The notes beneath the pieces were generated by a model. That model was not told the DNA's origin. It saw only the letters and a list, made by a program, of their open reading frames with translations, and made no database searches. 16,542 nt of DNA from JBDRDI01 sp043820875 (GTDB lineage: Bacteria > Patescibacteriota > Patescibacteriia > Patescibacteriales > UBA12075), in NCBI GenBank assembly GCA_043820875.1, contig JBDRDI010000058.1, positions 1 through 16,542 on the forward strand, read 5' to 3'. Made by a program: the position numbers and the translations under genes. Every line of letters begins with the position of its first letter. Position 1 is the first letter of the stretch. Below, piece after piece: positions 7,337-13,761 of the stretch.

Positions 7337-8029
7337 ATGAAAGACTTCTCAAAATTGGAAAAATTAGTTGGAATTAAATTCAAAAATCTTAATTTGCTTG
7401 AGCAATCCGTTGTTCATCGCTCATATTTGAACGAACATCCTGAATTTCACCTCCACCACAATGAGAGATTGGAATTTTTAGGAGACGCGGTTTTGGAAAT
7501 CATCGTCACGGAACATTTGTTTAAAAATTTTCCGGATACGCCCGAGGGCGACCTGACAAATTGGCGCGCCAGTTTGGTGAATTCCAAAATGCTTTCTTTG
7601 ATCGCGACAGAAATAAAATTGGAAAGTTTTTTATATTTATCAAAAGGCGAATCCAGAGACAAAGATTCCAAGGCGCGACAATATATTTTGGCCAATGCCG
7701 TGGAAGCGTTGATTGGCGCGATTTATTTGGATCAAGGAACCAAGGCGGCCGCAAAGTTCATCAATGCAAAAATATTATCCAAGCTGGATAATATATTACA
7801 AAATAAATTATACATTGATCCCAAATCGTTGTTTCAAGAAAGAGCGCAGGAGGTTTATAAAATTACGCCTGTTTACAGAGTATTGAGCGAAACCGGTCCG
7901 GATCACGCCAAAGTGTTTGTGGTGGGATTATATTTGGGAGATGAACAGGTGTCCAAGGGAGAAGGAGCTTCCAAACAAGAAGCGCAGGTTGATGCGGCTC
8001 AAAACGGCATCAATGAGAAAGATTGGTAA
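7337..8029 (+). CDS. rnc: Ribonuclease III
   Basis: Dimeric endonuclease that cuts double-stranded RNA, including the stems that flank pre-23S rRNA and hairpin insertions within rRNA. It has 230 residues. The RNase III domain carries the signature HNERLEFLGDAVL (41-53), whose acidic residues E43, E46 and D50 match E. coli E38, E41 and D45. The second metal-binding motif reads LANAVEALIGAIYLD (118-132). Its E123 matches the essential E117, but the usual Asp (E. coli D114) is Asn (N120). A C-terminal dsRNA-binding domain runs from about 161 (DPKSLFQERAQ) to the end, with the KGEGASKQEAQVDAAQ helix. It has no SD and follows an inverted repeat that could be a self-cleavage site. Confidence 0.96.
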   Translation: MKDFSKLEKLVGIKFKNLNLLEQSVVHRSYLNEHPEFHLHHNERLEFLGDAVLEIIVTEHLFKNFPDTPEGDLTNWRASLVNSKMLSLIATEIKLESFLYLSKGESRDKDSKARQYILANAVEALIGAIYLDQGTKAAAKFINAKILSKLDNILQNKLYIDPKSLFQERAQEVYKITPVYRVLSETGPDHAKVFVVGLYLGDEQVSKGEGASKQEAQVDAAQNGINEKDW

Positions 8030-8030
8030 A

Positions 8031-8056
8031 TAATAATTAATAATTAATAATAATAA
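8031..8056. repeat. Tandem heptamer repeat in the rnc-pilT gap
   Basis: Three exact copies of TAATAAT (8031-8037, 8038-8044, 8045-8051) begin just after the rnc stop, then AATAATC-like bases. The 7-nt period matches the repeats in the 23S insertions, though low complexity alone could produce it. The rest of the gap up to the pilT ATG shows no clear promoter. Confidence 0.5.
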
Positions 8057-8082
8057 TCATCATAACCATAACCATTAATTAT

Positions 8083-9141
8083 ATGAACATAAAAGATTTA
8101 TTTTCTAACGCTGCTAAAAAAGGAGCTTCTGATTTACATTTGGTTGCCGGGTTGCCGCCGGCTCTTCGTATTGATGGCGAGCTTTTATATATAGAGGGAG
8201 CAAATCCGATATCAAAAAAAGAAATGGAGGTAATGGTTTTTTCCATGATTGATGATTCTCAAAAGGAAAATTTTCTTTCCACGCGCGAATTTGATTTTGG
8301 TTATGCTGTCGACAATTCTCGTTTCAGGGTAAATATTTTTTTTGAAAAAGGAAATATCGGTTTGGTAGCCAGAGTTATCAATGAAAAAATTCCAACCATT
8401 GAAGATATTGAAATGCCCAGCATTATTTATAATTTGTTGGACTTGAAGCAAGGATTAATATTGGTTACCGGCCCGACCGGATGCGGAAAATCAACTTCCC
8501 TGGCTGCGATGATAAATTATATTAATGCAAATCGTTTTTGTAATATCATCACTTTTGAGGATCCGATTGAATATGTGTTTGCTCCGGATAAAAGTATAAT
8601 TATTCAACGTCAGCTGGGATCAGACATGATTTCTTTTAATTCCGCCCTGAAGCATGCTTTGCGCCAAGATCCGAATGTTATTATGGTTGGCGAAATGAGA
8701 GATTTGGAAACTATCGCCACAACCATTACTCTGGCCGAGACGGGCCACTTGGTATTGGCGACTTTGCATACTTATAATTCTTCACAAACCATTGATCGTA
8801 TCATTGACATATTTCCTCCGCATCAGCAAAATCAAGTTCGCATGCAGCTTTCAATGACTTTAGCCGGAGTGGTTTCTCAAAGGCTTTTGCCGAAAATCGG
8901 CGGCGGCCGCGTCGCGTCGCGTGAAATTTTATTAAATACTCCGGCGGTAGCCAATTTAATCAGAGAAAATAAAATCGCCCAAATAAAAACCTTTATTGAA
9001 ACCAGCTCTAAAGAAGGTATGATGAGCATTGATCAGGACTTACAGCGCCTTTTTAAAGAAGGACAAATTACAAAAGAAGTCGCCCAGAGCTATATGGACA
9101 ATCCCGAGGCCCTGGATAGACCATTAAAAGGGAGAAAATAG
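8083..9141 (+). CDS. pilT: Twitching motility ATPase PilT
   Basis: Hexameric cytoplasmic ATPase that powers retraction of type IV pili. It has 352 residues, normal for PilT. The N-terminal PAS-like domain has the SDLHL motif (16-20). Then come Walker A GPTGCGKST (130-138), the Asp box IITFEDPIE (155-163), an atypical Walker B ending VIMVGEMRD (199-207) and the His box AETGHLVLATLHT (218-230). The C-terminal AVANLIRE element is the PilT-specific AIRNLIRE motif, which separates PilT from the assembly ATPase PilB. Pilus retraction fits episymbiotic attachment and DNA uptake, known roles for type IV pili in this group. No other pilus gene is nearby. It is probably the last gene before the rRNA unit; no terminator hairpin follows the stop. 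Confidence 0.95.
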   Translation: MNIKDLFSNAAKKGASDLHLVAGLPPALRIDGELLYIEGANPISKKEMEVMVFSMIDDSQKENFLSTREFDFGYAVDNSRFRVNIFFEKGNIGLVARVINEKIPTIEDIEMPSIIYNLLDLKQGLILVTGPTGCGKSTSLAAMINYINANRFCNIITFEDPIEYVFAPDKSIIIQRQLGSDMISFNSALKHALRQDPNVIMVGEMRDLETIATTITLAETGHLVLATLHTYNSSQTIDRIIDIFPPHQQNQVRMQLSMTLAGVVSQRLLPKIGGGRVASREILLNTPAVANLIRENKIAQIKTFIETSSKEGMMSIDQDLQRLFKEGQITKEVAQSYMDNPEALDRPLKGRK

Positions 9142-9156
9142 CCAAAAACAATCCTC

Positions 9157-9184
9157 TTGACATTATTTTTGAATACTGTATAAT
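9157..9184 (+). promoter_or_regulatory. Consensus sigma70 promoter upstream of 23S rRNA
   Basis: A perfect TTGACA (9157-9162) and a perfect TATAAT (9179-9184) lie 16 nt apart, the strongest promoter match in the window. The predicted start is near 9191, 24 nt before the small leader ORF and about 280 nt before mature 23S. Confidence 0.85.
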
Positions 9185-9214
9185 TGAATTAATATAAAAA
9201 TTAGATTTATTTAT

Positions 9215-9256
9215 ATGAAAAAAACAGCTTTTTGTACTATACATAAAGGCGGTTAA
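9215..9256 (+). CDS. Candidate 13-residue leader peptide MKKTAFCTIHKGG
   Basis: A short ORF beginning 24 nt after the predicted transcript start. It is ATG-initiated, lacks an SD like the core genes of the window, and stops at TAA 9254-9256. Its last two codons and stop (CGGTT, 9250-9254) are one strand of a hairpin that competes with the terminator just downstream. No amino acid is strongly enriched, so if this is an attenuator it would sense translation in general rather than one amino acid. It may simply be chance; the only support is its position between a consensus promoter and a terminator with an alternative pairing. Confidence 0.4.
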   Translation: MKKTAFCTIHKGG

Positions 9257-9308
9257 AACACTTTTATTTTGGTGTCTTGAACCGTTAGAAGCGGTTTTTT
9301 TGTTTTTT
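9248..9308 (+). terminator. Intrinsic terminator with competing upstream hairpin (attenuator-like)
   Basis: The terminator stem pairs AACCG (9280-9284) with CGGTT (9292-9296) around a 7-nt loop and is followed by a T-rich tract to 9308 (seven T, G, six T). The same AACCG can instead pair with CGGTT at 9250-9254, extended by two G-U pairs (9248-9249 with 9285-9286), with an inner stem ACAC (9258-9261) to GTGT (9272-9275). The two folds are mutually exclusive. A ribosome at the leader stop would mask segment 1 and favour termination; unoccupied segment 1 would favour read-through into 23S. Confidence 0.65.
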
Positions 9309-9325
9309 AAAATATAAAAATTAGA

Positions 9326-9382
9326 TTAGAAATTGGAAATTGGAAATTAAAGTTTATAGAATTTTCAATTGTTAATTTCTAA
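9326..9382. repeat. Heptamer-phased inverted repeat upstream of 23S
   Basis: The left arm is TTAGAAA, TTGGAAA, TTGGAAA (9326-9346) plus TT. The right arm (9360-9382) is its imperfect complement, with about four mismatches in 23 nt and an 11-nt loop. It has the same tandem-heptamer style as the insertions inside the 23S gene. It sits between the attenuator-like terminator and the boxA-like site. Confidence 0.65.
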
Positions 9383-9384
9383 TT

Positions 9385-9396
9385 TGAACTTTAACA
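9385..9396 (+). promoter_or_regulatory. boxA-like antitermination site before 23S
   Basis: TGAACTTTAACA matches the E. coli rRNA boxA (TGCTCTTTAACA) at 10 of 12 positions, and the shared run continues as CTTTAACAATT. It lies on the correct strand about 75 nt before 23S, and NusB, its ligand in other bacteria, is encoded 2.1 kb upstream. The A/T-rich setting raises the chance of coincidence. Confidence 0.55.
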
Positions 9397-10133
9397 ATTA
9401 AATAAGTAATCAGAAGAAATAAATTAAAATTAAAATATAATAAAGAACACATTAATCTCAAAAATGTGGGAAAAATCACATTAAGGGTGTATGGTGGATG
9501 CCTTGACATAAAAAGATTATGAAGGACGTAGCAGCCTGCGATAAGCCTCGGGAAGGTGGCAAGCAACCTTTGATCCGAGGATTTCCGAATGGGGAAACCC
9601 GTCCCGATAAACTCGGGACATCCGCTGCCTGAATATATAGGGTAGTGAGAAGAAGACCCGGCGAACTGAAACATCTTAGTAGCCGGAGGAAAATAAATCA
9701 ACAGAGATTCCCTGAGTAGTGGCGAGCGAAATGGGAAAAGCCTAAACCCATAAGACCGCGGTTGAGTTGCGCCTAGCGCAGTTCGGCCAGAAGGATCCAA
9801 GTCCACATGTTTTATGGAGGTTGCAAGATTTTATATCCATCACTTGGAAAAGATGGGGCGGATAAAAATATTTTTTAGTTGAAACGAGCTGGAAAGCTCT
9901 GCCGGAGAAGGTGACAGCCCTGTAAGCGAAAAGAAATATTTTGCCGCGGTAAAATTCTTAAGTAGGGCGGGACACGAGAAATCCCGTTTGAATCTGGGTC
10001 GACTATGATCCAAGGCTAAATACTTTTTATGATCGATAGTGAACGAGTACCGTGAGGGAAAGGTGAAAAGCATCCCGATAAGGGAGGTGAAATAGTACCT
10101 GAAACCATATACTTACAAAGAGTCGGAGCTTCG

Positions 10134-10213
10134 CTAACAGTTAACAGTTAACAGTTAACTTTTAACTATTATTTTAAATGGTTAATTGTTAAGAGTTAAT
10201 TGTTATCTGTTGG
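10134..10213 (+). repeat. Hairpin insertion 1 in 23S (helix 25), CAGTTAA-type heptamers
   Basis: The left arm runs in 7-nt steps: CTAACAG, TTAACAG, TTAACAG, TTAACTT, TTAACTA (10134-10168). The right arm also does: TTAATTG, TTAAGAG, TTAATTG, TTATCTG (10182-10209), then TTGG. The arms are imperfect reverse complements, so the RNA would fold into one long A/U-rich hairpin. By alignment it replaces the tip of helix 25, near E. coli position 550. Its heptamer differs from that of the other three insertions. Confidence 0.8.
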
Positions 10214-10325
10214 TGGGGTGACGGCGTGCCTATTGAAGAATGAGCCAACGAGTTTGTTTTGTGCGGCTTAACTAAATACCGTGTGGTATGGAGTTGTAGT
10301 GAAAGCGAGGGTTAATAGCCCGTAT

Positions 10326-10425
10326 ATCGATGTCAGATATCAGATTTCGGATGTCGGATTTCGGATAATTATAATGTTAAAATTTATAATATCTGAAATC
10401 CGAAATCTGATATCTGACATCCGAT
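10326..10425 (+). repeat. Hairpin insertion 2 in 23S (helix 31 region), TCRGATN heptamers
   Basis: The left arm repeats TCAGATA, TCAGATT, TCGGATG, TCGGATT, TCGGATA (about 10333-10367). The right arm (10390-10425) is its near-perfect reverse complement, lacking one heptamer. The central loop is A/T-rich. The insertion falls where E. coli has the short helix 31 hairpin, around position 645, before the conserved GACCCGAAGCC. It is clearly related in sequence to insertions 3 and 4. Confidence 0.8.
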
Positions 10426-10936
10426 CCGTCGCATGAACAAGACCCGAAGCCGGGTGATCTAGCCATGGCCAGGTTGAAGTGTCGAGAAATCGACATGAAG
10501 GACCGAACCCAATAGTCGTTCAACACTATGGGATGAGCTGTGGTTAGCGGAGAAATTCCAATCGAACTCGGCGATAGCTGGTTCTCCTCGAAATAGCTTT
10601 TGGGCTAGCGTCGAGCGCTTACTACTGGGGGTAGAGCACTGAATGAGATCGGAGCCCGCAAGGGTATCCATCTTAATCAAACTCCGAATACCAGTGGGTG
10701 TAGCTCGGCAGTCAGACTATGGGGGCTAAGCTCCATCAGTCGAAAGGGAAACAGCCCTGATCGCTATCTAAGGTCCCTAAATCTATGCTAAGTGTGAAAG
10801 GTGGTGTCGCGACTGCGACAACTAGGAGGTTGGCTTAGAAGCAGCCATCCTTTAAAGAAAGCGTAATAGCTCACTAGTCAAGTTGTCTCGCGCCGAAAAT
10901 GTACCGGGGCTAAGCATAGTACCGAAGATGCGAATT

Positions 10937-11084
10937 CCAGATGTCAGATTTCGGATGTCAGATTTCAGATTTTGGATATCATGTTTTAGATTTTGGATAA
11001 TTGTAAATTTTAAATTACATTAATTCAATATTTAATACTTGAGCTCCAATATCCGATATCTGAAATCTGATATCTGACATCTGG
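10937..11084 (+). repeat. Hairpin insertion 3 in 23S (helix 45), TCRGATN heptamers
   Basis: The longest of the four at 148 nt. The left arm runs CCAGATG, TCAGATT, TCGGATG, TCAGATT, TCAGATT, TTGGATA from 10937. The right arm ends with TATCTGA, AATCTGA, TATCTGA, CATCTGG at 11084. Arms pair over about 35 nt around a large A/T-rich loop. It replaces the tip of helix 45 (E. coli about 1170), the second classic site of bacterial intervening sequences. Confidence 0.82.
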
Positions 11085-11635
11085 AGTGGTAGAGGAGCAT
11101 TCTGTCCTGCTGTGAAGTCAAATCGTGAGGTTTGGTGGAGCGGACTGAAGCGAGAATGTTGGCATGAGTAGCAAAAATCCCAATGAGAAATTGGGACACC
11201 GTAAGCCTAAGGTTTCCTGGGCAATGAAAATCAACCCAGGGTTAGCCGATCCTAAGGCGAGGTCCGTGTAGTGCGGACGTAGTCAATGGAAGAGCTGGTT
11301 AATATTCCAGCGCTACTGTAAATTTCCGATGGGGGGACTCAGTTTCAAGGTTTGAACGTCCGTATGGTATGGACGTTGTTGGTCAGTCCAAGCGATCTAG
11401 GAAAATCCGGATCACTAGCAAGGATTGATTGACTGAAGATGAAGCGCAAGTGGATTCAATCAAGCGGAGAAGCTGACAAGAAAAGCCTCTAGGTTCGCCG
11501 CAAGGCGAAAAATTTATAGTATTCGTACTAAAACCGACACAGGTAGGCGAGGCGAGTAGCCTCAGGTGTACGAGAGAACCTTCGTTAAGGAACTCGGCAA
11601 AATAGCGGCCGTAATTTTGAGATAAGGCCTGCCCT

Positions 11636-11733
11636 GGTTCGGATTTCGGATATCAGATATCGGATTTTAGATAATTGTAAATTTAAAATTACACCTATCC
11701 GACATCCGAAATCTGATATCCGAAATCCGGATC
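11636..11733 (+). repeat. Hairpin insertion 4 in 23S (helix 63), TCRGATN heptamers
   Basis: The left arm has TCGGATT, TCGGATA, TCAGATA, TCGGATT, TTAGATA from 11639; the right arm is its near-complement up to 11733 (GACATCC, GAAATCT, GATATCC, GAAATCC). By alignment it stands in place of the variable helix 63 (E. coli about 1715-1745), between GATAAGGCC and the conserved AACTGTTTATC-type segment. Same family as insertions 2 and 3. Confidence 0.8.
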
Positions 11734-11921
11734 GGGGCCGCAGCTAAAGAAGCGCAAATGACTGTTTATCAAAAACATAGCTCTCTGCTAAATCGAAAGA
11801 TGATGTATAGGGGGTGATGCCTGGCCAGTGTCCGAACGTTAAGGAGAGGGGTTCGTCGCAAGACAAAGCCTCGAACTGAAGCGCGGATGAACGCCGGCCG
11901 TAACTATAACGGTCCTAAGGT

Positions 11922-12641
11922 TTCGCAATTAAAAATTTTGATTGTGGAAGGACTGGGACCGTTGTAAAAATTTGTTGCCTATCTATAATATAATATTATA
12001 GTTGTCCTTAAATTTCAGCTAAATGCGTGAAAATCCTCAAAAGATTTTTAATACTCATCTTTAAATAAGATAGTAAAAATTTAAAAATACACGGGGGCAA
12101 CGCGCAGGATTAAATAATCCTCAGAGACTTCATGCTGAAGTCCGTAAAAATATGAAAATAAATCCATATTGGATTAGCGGATTCACCGACGGGGAAGGAA
12201 CATTTTATGTTGGTATAAATAAAAATCCAACAATGTCTATTGGCTATCAAGTATTGCCGGAATTTAGAGTAGTACAGCATAAAAGAGACATAAAACTTCT
12301 TTATGCGATAAAAAAATACTTTAATTGCGGAGTAGCGAGAGTTAATCATGACGATCGTTATGAATTAAGAATCAGAGCAATAGAACATCTATATAAAATA
12401 GTTATTCCTCATTTCGAAAAGTATCCGTTATTAACCCAAAAAAAGTTTGATTATTTAAAGTTTAAAAAAATAATAAACTTAATAAATCAAAATAAACATA
12501 TTACGATTAATGGTTTGATAAAAATAATAGATATAGCGAGCGAAATGAATAGAAAAGACAAAAAACAAGCCATGGAAATCAAAGAGTTCATATTAGGGCA
12601 AGATAAAGTCCATGCTTGATAGAAATATCAAGAAGGTACAG
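11922..12641 (+). mobile_element. Group I intron in 23S at E. coli position 1931
   Basis: The exon junction reads CCTAAGGT | AGCGAAATTCC once 720 nt are removed, matching E. coli exactly around U1931. The 3' end is a G (12641), as expected. Core helices I can pair: P3 12013-12019 with 12134-12140; P4 12024-12027 with 12103-12106; P6 12107-12111 with 12116-12120; P7 12126-12130 with 12606-12610 (GACTT/AAGTC); P8 12149-12156 with 12587-12594 (8 bp, perfect); P9 12615-12621 with 12626-12632, closed by a GAAA tetraloop. The S element AAGATAAAGTCC is nearly canonical. P1 is unresolved; GCCT at 11977-11980 could pair with the exon end AGGT. Position-1931 introns with LAGLIDADG genes are known from Thermotoga and Simkania. 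Confidence 0.93.
12152..12619 (+). CDS. LAGLIDADG homing endonuclease (single motif) within the intron
   Basis: Promotes intron mobility by cutting intronless 23S genes at the insertion site. Its 155 residues carry one LAGLIDADG helix near the N-terminus: WISGFTDGEGTF (7-18), with E15 at the metal-binding acidic position. One motif implies a homodimer, like I-CreI (163 residues). The rest is basic, with alternating polar and hydrophobic strands as expected for a DNA-binding saddle. The coding region sits in the P8 loop. The ATG (12152-12154) is base-paired in P8, the last codons (QDKVH) encode the conserved S/P7 strand, and the TGA (12617-12619) lies in P9. No SD precedes it. The frame is intact, suggesting recent activity or selection. 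Confidence 0.93.
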   Translation: MKINPYWISGFTDGEGTFYVGINKNPTMSIGYQVLPEFRVVQHKRDIKLLYAIKKYFNCGVARVNHDDRYELRIRAIEHLYKIVIPHFEKYPLLTQKKFDYLKFKKIINLINQNKHITINGLIKIIDIASEMNRKDKKQAMEIKEFILGQDKVHA

Positions 12642-13181
12642 AGCGAAATTCCTTGACGGGTAAGTTCCGTCCTGCACGAATGGCATAACAGTTTGCGCAC
12701 TGTCTCAACGAAGGACTCGGTGAAATTGCAAGACGAGTAAAGATGCTCGTTAATCATAGTTGGACGAAAAGACCCCGTGAAGCTTTACTATAGCTTGATA
12801 TTGGGTTATATATATGCATGTTCAGAATAGGTGGGAGCCTTCGGGCGCCAGTGAGATACCACCCTTGTATGTCTGTAGCCCTAACCCTTATCCTTGAAGC
12901 AGGAAAGGGAACAGTATCTGGTGGGTAGTTTGTCTGGGGCGGATGCCTCCCAAAGAGTAACGGAGGCGTTTACAAAGGTTGGCTATCCCGGAATGGAAAC
13001 CCGGGAGATAGTGTAAAGGCATAAGCCAGCTTTACTGCAAGACCTACAAGTCGCGCAGTTGCGAAAGCAGAACTTAGTGATCCGACCGTCCAATATAGGA
13101 TGGCGGAAGCTCATCGGATAAAAGCTACTCCGGGGATAACAGGCTAGTCACGCCCAAGCGTCCATAGCGACGGCGTGGTTC

Positions 13182-13214
<33 letters not shown>

Positions 13215-13608
13215 GTGAAGAAGCTCCCAAGGGTTTGGCTGTTCGCCAATTAAAGCGGCACGCGAGCTGGGTTCAGACCGTCGTAAGACAGGTCGGTCTC
13301 CTATCCATTATGATCGTGGAAACTTGAGGAAGCCCTTTCCTAGTACGAGAGGACCGGAAAGGACGAAGCTCTAGTGTACCAGCTGTTCCACCAGGGGCAT
13401 TGCTGGGTAGCTACCTTCGGTTTGGATAAGCGCTGAAAGCATATAAGCGCGAAGCCGTTTCCAAGATTAGGTTTCATAGACTGGCGAGAGACGATCGCCT
13501 TGATAGGCTCTAGGTGTAAGCGCGGCAACGCGTTCAGCCGAGGAGTACTAATAAGTCATTTGATTTTCCCACATTTTTAATTTTAAAATTATATAAAAAA
13601 ACACCATT

Positions 13609-13727
13609 GTTCTGGTGGTTCTAGCGAAGGGGTCACACCTGATCCCATCCCGAACTCAGAAGTTAAGCCCTTCAGCGCTGATGATACTTAGGTTTTAACC
13701 TTGGAAAAGTAAGTCGCCGCCAGAACA
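13609..13727 (+). rRNA. rrf: 5S ribosomal RNA
   Basis: About 119 nt with the conserved loop segments GATCCCATCCCGAACTC (13641 onward) and GAAGTTAAGCCC, and the typical terminal stem TTCTGG...CCAGAA. It starts about 36 nt after the 23S end, so the two are co-transcribed. Ends are estimated by alignment from memory to E. coli. The terminal stem continues outward into flanking DNA (13595-13614 with 13720-13739), giving an unbroken helix of about 20 bp. Confidence 0.95.
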
Positions 13728-13740
13728 ATGGTGTTTTTTG
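13720..13740 (+). terminator. rRNA transcription terminator fused to the 5S terminal stem
   Basis: The 3' strand of the extended 5S stem (CCAGAACAATGGTGTT, 13720-13735) is followed directly by Ts to 13739. Its partner starts at 13595. Termination and 5S processing therefore seem to use one hairpin. Confidence 0.75.
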
Positions 13741-13761
13741 TAAATTTAAAAGTAAAAGTTT

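Noticed and set aside
9142..9470. tRNA or 16S remnant upstream of 23S
   Set aside because: I saw no cloverleaf, no T-loop GTTCRA-type segment and no anti-SD CCTCC end.
9372..9806. Antisense ORF of 144 residues over the 23S 5' end
   Set aside because: It lies opposite conserved rRNA, has no recognisable protein features and is a by-product of rRNA sequence; the same holds for the antisense ORFs at 9840-10073, 10459-10680 and 13340-13528.
10326..11084. CRISPR-like array
   Set aside because: The repeats are 7 nt, directly adjacent and arranged as palindromes, with no unique spacers and no cas genes.
10326..11733. Ordinary IS or MITE copies in 23S
   Set aside because: No transposase, target duplications or constant terminal repeats; arm lengths differ by whole heptamers.
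12110..12349. Antisense ORF within the intron
   Set aside because: It is opposite the endonuclease gene and core helices and has no recognisable features.
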